64,000 nucleotides of DNA from Paenibacillus sp. 453mf. GTDB lineage: Bacteria; Bacillota; Bacilli; Paenibacillales; Paenibacillaceae. Below, piece by piece: positions 44,775 through 52,391 of this stretch (its first letter is position 1; the number at the start of each line of letters is the position of its first letter). The notes beneath the pieces were generated by a model. The model was not told where the DNA came from. It searched no databases and was given only the letters and a program-made list of their open reading frames with translations. The stretch covers positions 2,483,135-2,547,134 of the forward strand of contig NZ_FPAC01000001.1 in NCBI RefSeq assembly GCF_900116105.1, given 5' to 3'. A program made the position numbers and the translations under genes.

Positions 44775-45746
44775 ATGGAACCACTATTTACAGAAAAGGC
44801 TACATTTGCGGGAGGATGCTTCTGGTGCATGGTCTCTCCCTTTGAGGATCTTCCCGGCATTTTGAAAGTACGGTCCGGCTATACCGGAGGTCATACGGAA
44901 AATCCGACCTACGAAGAGGTATGCTCCGAAACGACAGGTCATGTGGAGGCTGTTCAGATCACATATGATCCTAAATTATTCCCTTATGAGAAGCTGTTAG
45001 CGTTGTTCTGGCAGCAGATTGATCCAACCGATGCGGGAGGCCAATTTCATGACCGCGGCACTTCGTATCAAACTGCCATTTTTTATCATACAGAAGAGCA
45101 GAAGGTAAAGGCAGAAGTATCCAAACAGGCGCTGGAAGCAAGCGGAAGATTTGATAAACCGATCTTTACCCCTATTCTTCCTGCCCAGACGTTCTATGAA
45201 GCTGAAGAGCATCACCAAGATTATCATAAGAAAAATCCAGGGCATTATAAGCGTTACCGCAAAGGCTCAGGTCGCGAGGATTTCATCGAGAACCATTGGT
45301 CCCGTCCTATGAGCAAGGAACAGCTGAAAGAGCAGCTGAGCCCGATGCAATATAATGTCACTCAAAATAATGGCACCGAGCCTCCTTTTCAGAATGAATT
45401 CTGGGATCATGAAGGAGAGGGAATCTATGTAGATATCGTATCCGGTGAACCTCTCTTCAGCTCACGTGACAAATACGATGCAGGCTGCGGCTGGCCAAGC
45501 TTTACGAGGCCCCTTCGGGACTACAGTATTAAAGAGAAGACGGATTTGTCTCATTTCATGATCCGTACAGAAGTCAGAAGTCGGGAAGCTGATTCTCATC
45601 TGGGGCATGTGTTTGATGATGGGCCTGGAGAGAATGGACTGCGATACTGCATCAATTCTGCAGCGCTGAGGTTCGTTCCAAAAGAGGATCTGGAGAAAGA
45701 GGGCTACGCTGAGTATGTCCATCTATTCGAGAATACAAATAAATAA
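44775..45746 (+). CDS. msrAB: Bifunctional methionine sulfoxide reductase MsrA-MsrB
   Basis: A 323-residue natural fusion reducing S- and R-methionine sulfoxides in proteins. MsrA occupies about 1-165 with the catalytic Cys15 in GGCFWCM and the [19 protein letters not shown] blocks. MsrB occupies about 175-315 with [22 protein letters not shown] and the catalytic Cys in [11 protein letters not shown]. The MsrB half lacks the two zinc CxxC pairs of other MsrB forms, as usual for this subtype. Own promoter, GGAGTGA ribosome site and terminator: a single-gene unit, plausibly induced by oxidative stress. Confidence 0.95.
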   Translation: MEPLFTEKATFAGGCFWCMVSPFEDLPGILKVRSGYTGGHTENPTYEEVCSETTGHVEAVQITYDPKLFPYEKLLALFWQQIDPTDAGGQFHDRGTSYQTAIFYHTEEQKVKAEVSKQALEASGRFDKPIFTPILPAQTFYEAEEHHQDYHKKNPGHYKRYRKGSGREDFIENHWSRPMSKEQLKEQLSPMQYNVTQNNGTEPPFQNEFWDHEGEGIYVDIVSGEPLFSSRDKYDAGCGWPSFTRPLRDYSIKEKTDLSHFMIRTEVRSREADSHLGHVFDDGPGENGLRYCINSAALRFVPKEDLEKEGYAEYVHLFENTNK

Positions 45747-45765
45747 GCCATCAGGCTTGTTAGAA

Positions 45766-45805
45766 TTAGAAAACGCAGGAGCTATCTATATAGCCCTGCG
45801 TTTTT
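45766..45805. terminator. Terminator shared by msrAB and amj
   Basis: Long stem AAAACGCAGG / CCTGCGTTTT extended by GCTAT / ATAGC (45770-45805), T run on plus strand and A run before it, so it can end both convergent genes. Confidence 0.82.
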
Positions 45806-45861
45806 GGATGTTCCGCTTTTTTAACGGCCCTGTTTGACTAGCACCTGTATATTCTGCTGTT

Positions 45862-46659
45862 CTAGATCCAGCCAACCACAAGACTAATCCACAGGGCAAA
45901 GGGTACTAGAAGCAGCTGGGCTAGCAGCGTACCTGCAAGACGTGACATCAGCATGCAGCCATACACTCGGTTCATCTGCTCCAGACGAATATCTCCACGT
46001 AGTGAGCGATCACTTAGAAGTGCAATCCGAGGGTCAATCAACAGAGTCAGCAGAATCGTTGCCATACCGTTAATTAAGCCTGACGATTGCGAAGCAGCCA
46101 TCGCTTGCTCAGGATTTAAATAGGCTGCATATAAAGTGGCAAGAACTCCAACCGTATAAATAGCCGTAACCGACATGTTAAGGACCATCAGCCTTCTCGG
46201 TAAATTTCCACCGAAACATGTCTGGAGCATGGAAAATCTAGGCCAAGAAATATAGTGGAGTGCATTTTTCATCGTGTTCTTAGAGCACAGAGAAGCAAGC
46301 ATGCCAGGAATCGAGCCTGACTTCTCCAGGTGAACCACCAGCCTTGAGGACCATCTTACCATGGTCGGAAACATAAGAATTGCGATGAGTGTTCCCACTG
46401 CTGCCGCTCCTAATATCAAATGAAGCTGAGTTTGAAGCATGCTGCTGTCTGTACCATTGGCTTTATCAACCATTGAACCAAGAAGCGGCCCCTGTGCCAT
46501 ATTAGAAGTTCTTGAGACGAGGAGCAGCACACCAGATAAAGACAAAGCGATCGTAATCCGCTTCGTTCTTAACCCGCCCAGCCTCAGTGCATAGGACAGG
46601 CTGTCTGCAGCATGAATAATCATCGTAAACAGAAACGGCAGAGCAAGTTGCAGCAGCAT
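45862..46659 (-). CDS. amj: Lipid II flippase Amj
   Basis: A 265-residue polytopic protein of the Amj (YdaH) family, the alternate lipid II flippase that can replace MurJ in Bacillus. The characteristic stretch SLSYALRLGGLRTKRITIALSLSGVLLLVSRTSNM (in part RLGGLRTKRIT, LVSRTSNM) is present near the N-terminus; about six to seven helices follow. In Bacillus its expression is cell-wall-stress dependent. Ribosome site AAGGAGTGA. The next gene, divergent, is YdaT-like, recalling the Bacillus yda region. Confidence 0.9.
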   Translation of the reverse strand: MLLQLALPFLFTMIIHAADSLSYALRLGGLRTKRITIALSLSGVLLLVSRTSNMAQGPLLGSMVDKANGTDSSMLQTQLHLILGAAAVGTLIAILMFPTMVRWSSRLVVHLEKSGSIPGMLASLCSKNTMKNALHYISWPRFSMLQTCFGGNLPRRLMVLNMSVTAIYTVGVLATLYAAYLNPEQAMAASQSSGLINGMATILLTLLIDPRIALLSDRSLRGDIRLEQMNRVYGCMLMSRLAGTLLAQLLLVPFALWISLVVGWI

Positions 46660-46742
46660 GATCTATTCACTCCTTATGTTTTTGATATTTTGTTATCGGG
46701 TAATAAATAGATGAGACATCTTAATGAAGGGAGAGAAACATT

Positions 46743-47162
46743 ATGCCATGGAGCAAACACGACTACCCTCCATCCATGAAAAATCTTGACCCCAGAATCC
46801 GCGAGAAAGCTGTTGAAATTGCAAATGCTTTGCTGGAAGACGGATATGAGGAAGGCCGGTCCATTGCCATCGCTACTGCTCAAGCCAAAGAATGGGATGA
46901 GAATCATCCTGAAGCAAATAGCAGCTCTGACAGCAGCAATGACAGGCCTGTTCATTCTTCTGGTGATCACCGGAATCTTCATGTTGTTCCCTTTGAAGAT
47001 GGCTGGGCAATCAAAAAAGAAGGCACAAACAAGCCAGAGGATACCTATCGATTAAAAAATGAAGCAGAGGATGCGGCAAAAAAAATCGCATCAGGCAAGG
47101 AAATGAGAGTCATCATCCATGATAAACAAGGTAAGATTATGACCTCAAAAATATATAATTGA
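46743..47162 (+). CDS. YdaT-like protein with C-terminal DUF2188 domain
   Basis: A 139-residue soluble protein. The N-terminal half (MPWSKHDYPPSMKNLDPRIREKAVEIANALL, in part MPWSKHDYPPSMKNL) is the ChaB/YdaT-like module; the C-terminal 60 residues (HVVPFEDGWAIKKEGTNKPEDTYRLKNEAEDAAKKIA, in part HVVPFEDGWAIKKEG) are a DUF2188 domain. An Asn/Ser/Asp linker (about 55-75) joins them. Function unknown; general stress induction is reported for Bacillus YdaT. ATG after GAAGGGAG. Confidence 0.82.
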   Translation: MPWSKHDYPPSMKNLDPRIREKAVEIANALLEDGYEEGRSIAIATAQAKEWDENHPEANSSSDSSNDRPVHSSGDHRNLHVVPFEDGWAIKKEGTNKPEDTYRLKNEAEDAAKKIASGKEMRVIIHDKQGKIMTSKIYN

Positions 47163-47173
47163 GCTTGTTACTT

Positions 47174-47210
47174 GAGCAGCTAAGCTATGTAAGAATCAGC
47201 TTGGCTGCTC
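47174..47210. repeat. Inverted repeat spanning the end of the ROK kinase gene
   Basis: Thirteen-base arms GAGCAGCTAAGCT (47174-47186) and AGCTTGGCTGCTC (47198-47210) with one mismatch lie between the convergent YdaT-like and ROK genes. There is no T run on either side, so a terminator role is uncertain. Confidence 0.5.
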
Positions 47211-48108
47211 CTATGATTCCTGCCTTATTTCCTAATATGGCTGGTAAGATAGGGAGCGGCGGATGATCTGCAAATCCATCCATGGTGTACCTCTCTATTT
47301 GTTCGCGTACCGGACAGAGCAAGGCATCCCCTTGTTCTGAAATCGCACCCCCGATGATAATAGCCGCTGGATTATAGAGATGAATGAGATTCGTCAAACC
47401 GATAGCGATGTATTCGGCATAGTCACGGATAAGGTTCTTTGCAGCTTCGTTTCCTGCCTTGGCTTCTATAAACAGTTGTCTGGGATCATCAGCCCAAGCA
47501 GGCTGTCCTGCTTCCAATACCTGTCTTTTTAGTGCTGTAACTGATGCATACTGCTCCCAGCAGCCTTTCGAACCGCATGTACATGGCTTTCCACCCATTT
47601 GGATTACCTGATGTCCAAAGGCACCTGCATACCCGCTTCTTCCCCGGTAGGTACGGCCATTCGTTATCATGCTGCCGCCTACTCCCGTTCCAAGACTAAC
47701 ACATAGAAATTCGGACAGACCTCTTCCTGCACCCTGCCACATTTCCCCAATCGCCAAGACGTTTACATCATTCTCCAGCCTTGTAGGCAGGTGAAGTCTT
47801 CTCTCCATTTCTTCTCTTAGCGGAGTTCCTTTCCAGTCTGGCAAATTCGCTGTCGCACTGCCAATTGCCCCGTCTATGGTAATGAACCCTGCCGTTCCCA
47901 TTCCAATGCCTGCTACTTTTATATTTAGACTCTTAGCCTTGCTAGTACAGCTTGCAGCAGCTTCGGCAATGGAGGCAAGCAGTTGATCCTTGCCCTTATC
48001 TGCATTCGTTGGGACAATCATATCGTATAGAATGACTCCATCATCTCGTACAAGCCCGGCCTTGATATTCGTTCCCCCAATATCCAACCCCACTGCGCCC
48101 TGATGCAT
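47185..48108 (-). CDS. ROK family sugar kinase (glucokinase-like)
   Basis: A 307-residue kinase with the ATP-binding LDIGGTNIKAGLV, ENDVNVLAIGE, the catalytic Asp region, and the ROK zinc motif CTCGSKGCWEQYAS. It phosphorylates glucose or a related sugar, or N-acetylmannosamine; specificity cannot be fixed here. Start ATG 48108 follows GGGGGAGA; a longer frame to 48135 is less likely. It lies 27 bases downstream of an aminoglycoside-phosphotransferase-fold gene. Confidence 0.9.
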   Translation of the reverse strand: MHQGAVGLDIGGTNIKAGLVRDDGVILYDMIVPTNADKGKDQLLASIAEAAASCTSKAKSLNIKVAGIGMGTAGFITIDGAIGSATANLPDWKGTPLREEMERRLHLPTRLENDVNVLAIGEMWQGAGRGLSEFLCVSLGTGVGGSMITNGRTYRGRSGYAGAFGHQVIQMGGKPCTCGSKGCWEQYASVTALKRQVLEAGQPAWADDPRQLFIEAKAGNEAAKNLIRDYAEYIAIGLTNLIHLYNPAAIIIGGAISEQGDALLCPVREQIERYTMDGFADHPPLPILPAILGNKAGIIGAAKLILT

Positions 48109-48135
48109 GACTGTCTCCCCCTTCTTTTCATGCAT

Positions 48136-49014
48136 TTATCCCAATAGTCTGTTGTATTTTGTTAGGTCTGCAATGATATGATCAACGTAATACGTCGTTT
48201 GTTCTGTTTCTCCATACTCAGCAAGCACAGTTGCCGCTCCCCTTATCAACCACAGGATCATATTTTCTAAAAGTACGGACTGATCTAGCTGTAGACCGCT
48301 CTGTTCATAACCTTTTTTAAAGTCAAAAATAGAAGCAGCAGCTTGTTGATCTGTCCATGCCTTACCAATCGACGAAGTTAATAACGCAGCTGCATCGAAG
48401 TGATAATCACCTGTTCTTGCTTCTCCAAAATCAATGATATACACCGAAGCTGCATGAAAAATGACGTTCCAGATGCCCAAATCAGCATGGATACATCCTT
48501 CCATTCGTTGGTTCATCTCTAGACAAGCCGTTACATATTTTTCAAGAGACGCGTTTAAATTATCGGACATGTTTTGAGTTGCTTCGTTCCAGCTGTATTC
48601 CAGAGAAAAACGATCTTCTTGATCATGAACTGTCGTATTTCTCAATACGGTATGTAGGATGCCTAGTGCTTTGCCCATTTGCAGGAACATGTGCTGAACA
48701 GGAACCTTGTCCGGCTTCAAATAGTGCTGAAGATTGTATACGTTGCCTTGAACCTCTATAAATCCGTTTTCATTACGACCTGGAAGAATATATGGAGTAA
48801 CGTAATGCGCTGCAGCTGTACTAGAAATTTCATATTCGCAAGCCGCTTGAAGCTTGCTTCTTAGTCGTCTTAAAACGAATTGATGTCCTTGCATCGTTTC
48901 TAACCGGCAGGCATGAGATGTATGCCCCGAGGATATAGGAACAAGCCCGCTGGCTTCTCCAATCTCATAGTGCTCTTCTAAACTTCTAAGCAGGAACCCT
49001 TCTGAAATTTGCAC
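48136..49014 (-). CDS. Phosphotransferase of the APH/homoserine-kinase fold
   Basis: A 292-residue protein with the small-molecule kinase core: HADLGIWNVIF (catalytic loop, HxDxxxxN) and VYIIDFGEA (DFG). Substrate unknown; a resistance enzyme is not implied, since housekeeping kinases share the fold (methylthioribose, choline, homoserine kinases). GTG 49014 after AAAGGAG. Co-directional with the ROK kinase. Confidence 0.82.
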   Translation of the reverse strand: MQISEGFLLRSLEEHYEIGEASGLVPISSGHTSHACRLETMQGHQFVLRRLRSKLQAACEYEISSTAAAHYVTPYILPGRNENGFIEVQGNVYNLQHYLKPDKVPVQHMFLQMGKALGILHTVLRNTTVHDQEDRFSLEYSWNEATQNMSDNLNASLEKYVTACLEMNQRMEGCIHADLGIWNVIFHAASVYIIDFGEARTGDYHFDAAALLTSSIGKAWTDQQAAASIFDFKKGYEQSGLQLDQSVLLENMILWLIRGAATVLAEYGETEQTTYYVDHIIADLTKYNRLLG

Positions 49015-49109
49015 ATTGTTTCTCCTTTATGGAATTCTAGCAAGACTTCGCCCTTTATCCCCTCTATGTTATCCTTTTTATCCAGAATAAGTAAAGTATT
49101 TAAAGGGAA

Positions 49110-49146
49110 AAAGAAAAGCCGCACATTCAAGAATGTTACGGCTTTT
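49110..49146 (-). terminator. Terminator overlapping the end of the DUF421 gene
   Basis: Stem AAAAGCCG..ACATTC / GAATGT..CGGCTTTT (49114-49146) followed on the minus strand by CTTTTT. The DUF421 stop codon (49136-49138) is inside the right arm. Confidence 0.78.
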
Positions 49147-49999
49147 GTGGGGATTTATATGCATTCATTGCATTTTTCAGCTGATCTAATGCCTGCTGGT
49201 ATTGCAGCTTGTCTTTCTCTGAAGCCGATAACTGTCTTCGCATGGTCAAATCATCCTGCAGCCGCTTGACCAGCTCTGCGATTTGATCGTTTGGTTTAGA
49301 GGTCGTCGGTTTAGGCAAAGATTGTTTTCCTGTCTGTACTGTAAGCTCTCCTCGGCTGTCCACCTGTCCTACAAATACCTGCTTCAGCGGAAGCCCCAGT
49401 CTGCGCAGCTCTTTATGAACCCAATCTTCATTATGGCCCGAAGCGTTTAACGAATCGGGTAATATATGTCCGTCGATGATAATTGTTCTTGGCTCTTGCT
49501 CGGAAGACAGCTGATATCCTAATAGATCCGCAGTAAGAGGCTGATGCTCTTTTTTGAGCATTACATTAATCTCACCACTCTGCTCCATTATCGCAAACTC
49601 TACATCGGCTACCCTGAATACATCTTTTTTACGCAGCTGCTCTAAAAATTCATCCACCGTCAGGCGTTCTTTTTTCAGGTTATCTCTGAGCAAGGCGCCC
49701 CTTTCAACCAACACAGTTGCTTTCCCGTCTACGATGTCCCTGAATTTTTTACTCTTCATGGTAAAATACTCTGCAACAGCAGATACGACAACCCATACAA
49801 ACAGGGCTACAAATCCTAGATACCAGGTATTATCAAGATCAAGAGAAATGTAACCCACCAAGTTTCCCAAGGTGATACCTGTGATATATTCAAATAACGA
49901 TAACTGGGAGATTTGACGTTTTCCTAATATTTTCGTGATCAGAAAAAGGACGGTTACTGCTGCCAATGTTCTGATCGAAACCTCCAGCCAATCAGGCAT
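49136..49999 (-). CDS. DUF421 (YetF/YcaP-like) membrane protein
   Basis: A 287-residue protein: three membrane helices (about 8-25, 35-55, 63-80), then the DUF421 cytosolic domain (DGKATVLVERGALLRDNLKKERLTVDEFLEQLR, in part) and a second conserved block KKEHQPLTADLLGYQLSSEQEPRTIIIDG (in part). A helical coiled tail (about 250-280) follows. Function unknown; YetF-type proteins occur in the spore membranes of Bacillus. ATG 49999 is chosen after GGAGG; the longer frame to 50104 overlaps pyk and is not credible. Confidence 0.88.
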   Translation of the reverse strand: MPDWLEVSIRTLAAVTVLFLITKILGKRQISQLSLFEYITGITLGNLVGYISLDLDNTWYLGFVALFVWVVVSAVAEYFTMKSKKFRDIVDGKATVLVERGALLRDNLKKERLTVDEFLEQLRKKDVFRVADVEFAIMEQSGEINVMLKKEHQPLTADLLGYQLSSEQEPRTIIIDGHILPDSLNASGHNEDWVHKELRRLGLPLKQVFVGQVDSRGELTVQTGKQSLPKPTTSKPNDQIAELVKRLQDDLTMRRQLSASEKDKLQYQQALDQLKNAMNAYKSPQKP

Positions 50000-50052
50000 G
50001 TTCGTTCGCCTCCTAATCGATGGTCGTTTAGTGATTCTTTTTTGCTTAATTG

Positions 50053-50091
50053 CTGAATTATTTACCCTTTGTTTTTGGGAAAATAATTCAG
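50053..50091 (-). repeat. Long inverted repeat at the end of pyk
   Basis: Arms CTGAATTATTTACCC (50053-50067) and GGGAAAATAATTCAG (50077-50091) form a 15-base stem with one mismatch over the pyk stop (50088-50090). No clean U-tract follows on the minus strand; it may still act in 3' end formation. Confidence 0.6.
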
Positions 50092-51506
50092 CATACCTCA
50101 ACAATTTTGATTAAATTCGTCGTTCCCGATCTTCCAATCGGTACCCCTGCTGACAACACCACAGTATCCCCCGGCTCCACAAACCCCTTCATTGCCGCGT
50201 TTCGAGTCACCGATTCAAACATCTCATCTGTTGTTGTTACCTTTTCACCCAAGTATGGGAACACTCCCGAGTACAAGCATAATTTAGGCAGCACCTCAGG
50301 ATTGGATGTGATTGCCAGGATAGGCGCTTCCGGACGATACTTCGATATCATTCTTGCGGTAAACCCGCTGCCTGTGGATGTAATAATCACCTTTGCTCCG
50401 AGCTCAAGTGACGCACTTACCGCGCTTTGGCTGATAACCTCGGTTATTTTGGTCGCATGCTGCTCTCTCTTCTTAAGGAAGCCACTTCTGTAATCAATAA
50501 GTGATTCAGCCTTCTTGGCAACGGCAGCCATGGTGCGAACTGATTCCACCGGATACTTCCCGGCAGCAGATTCTCCCGACAGCATCACAACATCGGCTCC
50601 CTGCAGAACTGCATTGGATACATCGCTGACCTCGGCACGGGTGGGACGAGGATTCACTTGCATGGAATCCAGCATATGTGTAGCCACAATGACAGGCTTC
50701 CCTGCCAAATTGCATTTTTGGATAAGCTCAATTTGAACCATTGGAACATCCTCAATCGGCACCTCGACACCCAAATCACCCCGAGCTACCATAATTCCAT
50801 CCGATGCTTCAATAATCTCGTTGATCCGATCTACGCCCTCTTGGTTCTCAATTTTGGCATAGATTTGAACATGCTCTGCCTTGTTTTGTTTGAGGATAGA
50901 CCTGATTTCCTCAATATCTGCTCCTTTGCGCACGAAGGACGCTGCAATCATTTCCACCTTGTTCTCGAGCCCAAAAGCAATATGCTTCTTATCTCGTTCT
51001 GTTACCCCTGGCAGTGTCGTTTTAATTCCTGGGAGATTAACTCCTTTTCTAGGCTTTAGCACACCACCATTCAGGATTCTGCAGTGTATATCCGGCCCAG
51101 TTACCTCCATCACTTCCAGTCCAATCAGTCCGTCATCAATAAGTACGATGTTTCCCGATTTAACAACCAGATTCATCTCCGCATAATTCACACCTATACG
51201 TTTGGCATCACCCAATACTTCTTCTGTTGTTAATATGAGTTCTTCCCCGGTCACTAGCTGGACAAAAGCTTCCTTAAGTTTGCCGATTCGTATCTCGGGT
51301 CCTTTAATATCTATCATAATCGGTACAAATGTGCCCAACTCCTCTGCTGCCTGACGTACTTGCTTCATTCGCTGGACATGCTCATGTGGTTCGCCGTGTG
51401 CCATGTTCAGACGTGCCACGGTCATCCCTTGCTGAATCATTTGCTTTAACCGATCAATGGAGTCGCAAGCAGGCCCCATCGTACAAATAATTTTCGTCTT
51501 AAGCAT
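50088..51506 (-). CDS. pyk: Pyruvate kinase (short form)
   Basis: A 472-residue pyruvate kinase converting phosphoenolpyruvate and ADP to pyruvate and ATP. The substrate and metal motifs TKIICTMGPA, NMAHGEPHEH and MVARGDLGVEVP are present, and the regulatory C-terminal domain ends about residue 470. The Bacillus enzyme carries an extra C-terminal PEP-utiliser-like domain (about 585 residues); that domain is missing here. This therefore looks like a second, short isozyme. NMAHGEPHEH (NFSHG in most) and the single Cys near the start are noted as mild deviations. ATG after AGGAGAAAG. Confidence 0.93.
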   Translation of the reverse strand: MLKTKIICTMGPACDSIDRLKQMIQQGMTVARLNMAHGEPHEHVQRMKQVRQAAEELGTFVPIMIDIKGPEIRIGKLKEAFVQLVTGEELILTTEEVLGDAKRIGVNYAEMNLVVKSGNIVLIDDGLIGLEVMEVTGPDIHCRILNGGVLKPRKGVNLPGIKTTLPGVTERDKKHIAFGLENKVEMIAASFVRKGADIEEIRSILKQNKAEHVQIYAKIENQEGVDRINEIIEASDGIMVARGDLGVEVPIEDVPMVQIELIQKCNLAGKPVIVATHMLDSMQVNPRPTRAEVSDVSNAVLQGADVVMLSGESAAGKYPVESVRTMAAVAKKAESLIDYRSGFLKKREQHATKITEVISQSAVSASLELGAKVIITSTGSGFTARMISKYRPEAPILAITSNPEVLPKLCLYSGVFPYLGEKVTTTDEMFESVTRNAAMKGFVEPGDTVVLSAGVPIGRSGTTNLIKIVEVC

Positions 51507-51610
51507 TCTTTCTCCTCACTTGTCGATAAAATTTAACCGTCACAAAAAGGTTCCTTTGTGAAGTATGTGTTCTCTCTTTATAAATCATGTATAAGGACGT
51601 TCCATTTGTC

Positions 51611-51738
51611 CGTTTCATTTTTGGCTCCCTCTCAGTCGTTCCATTTTTGGCCCCCTCTCAGTCGTTCCATTTTCGGCCCCCTCTCAGTCGTTCCATTTTC
51701 GGCCCCCTCTCAGTCGTTCCATTTTCGGCCCCCTCTCT
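51611..51738. repeat. 26-bp tandem repeat array upstream of pyk
   Basis: Five units of 26 bases begin at 51611, 51637, 51663, 51689 and 51715 (the first is degenerate, the last 24 bases long); the consensus in two parts is CGTTCCATTTTCGG and CCCCCTCTCAGT. The period is not a multiple of three and there is no stop-free biological frame, so it is noncoding. It sits in the 384-base gap between pyk and the DUF1854 gene. No spacers, so not CRISPR. Confidence 0.93.
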
Positions 51739-51813
51739 CCGGTTGCTTCGCAAAAGTCGTTCGGGCTCCAAAAATTCCACTAAGGTCTAAACTACTGCGT
51801 TCCATACTGGTGC

Positions 51814-51874
51814 TGAGCTAAAAACAGACAAGACAAAGAAACCGATACATCACACCTCTGTATCAGTCTTTGTC
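51814..51874 (-). terminator. Terminator of the DUF1854/ABC operon
   Basis: Stem GACAAAGA / TCTTTGTC reinforced by GATACA / TGTATC (51832-51874), with a T-rich stretch further downstream on the minus strand (TTGTCTGTTTTT). Confidence 0.65.
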
Positions 51875-51890
51875 AAAATGATAACGATAT

Positions 51891-52391
51891 TTAAATTACA
51901 TCTGTCAGCTGTTTTCTACTATGCTGATCAAGCTCTCTCCAATCAAGAATTTCGCAGCGCTTACCATTTATATCCGTTAATATCAATCGTCCTTCTTCAG
52001 GATATTGCACATGCTCGTGCAAATTACGCATTGCCATTCGTGTAGGGCCAAGCGTCGTCTGCAGCTCCCATACCCAGAGCTCTGATTTTTCTTTAACACT
52101 GTCAACTCGGGTTACTCTCGGCAGGAAATAACGAAATTGCAATTCTCTCCCCAATTCCTCTACACTTTCAGCATCCAGCTGACTTATATCCCTAATAATT
52201 CCGAGCTCATCTCCCTTCGCATTACGAATGGAAATATACTGAGAAGTGTACTTAAAAGGAAAAGTTCGATAGACTAGAATTTCATCATACAGTGCGCCTT
52301 CTACAACTCCCTGCAATACGCCTCCCGGCCCCCGACTAAACATGACAGCAGGCGGCTGAAGAAAATGAATATCGTAAGGATCCCGTTCCAT
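51891..52391 (-). CDS. DUF1854 family protein
   Basis: A 166-residue protein of the DUF1854 family, which is found next to ABC exporters of this type; function unknown. Conserved patches: YRTFPFKYTSQYISIRN, ELGIIRDIS and RLILTDINGKRCEI. No membrane segment or signal. The ATG overlaps the stop of the ABC gene by one base (TAATG), so the two are translationally coupled. Confidence 0.85.
   Translation of the reverse strand: MERDPYDIHFLQPPAVMFSRGPGGVLQGVVEGALYDEILVYRTFPFKYTSQYISIRNAKGDELGIIRDISQLDAESVEELGRELQFRYFLPRVTRVDSVKEKSELWVWELQTTLGPTRMAMRNLHEHVQYPEEGRLILTDINGKRCEILDWRELDQHSRKQLTDVI

Noticed and set aside
48136..49014. Aminoglycoside resistance gene
   Set aside because: Only the generic APH fold is seen; no motif specific to a known resistance enzyme, and the neighbouring ROK kinase suggests metabolism.
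51611..51738. CRISPR array
   Set aside because: The units abut directly with no spacers and no cas genes are present.
51558..51821. 87-residue plus-strand ORF reading through the 26-bp repeats
   Set aside because: Its repeated peptide is a by-product of the repeat unit; the period is not a multiple of three and frames shift between units.
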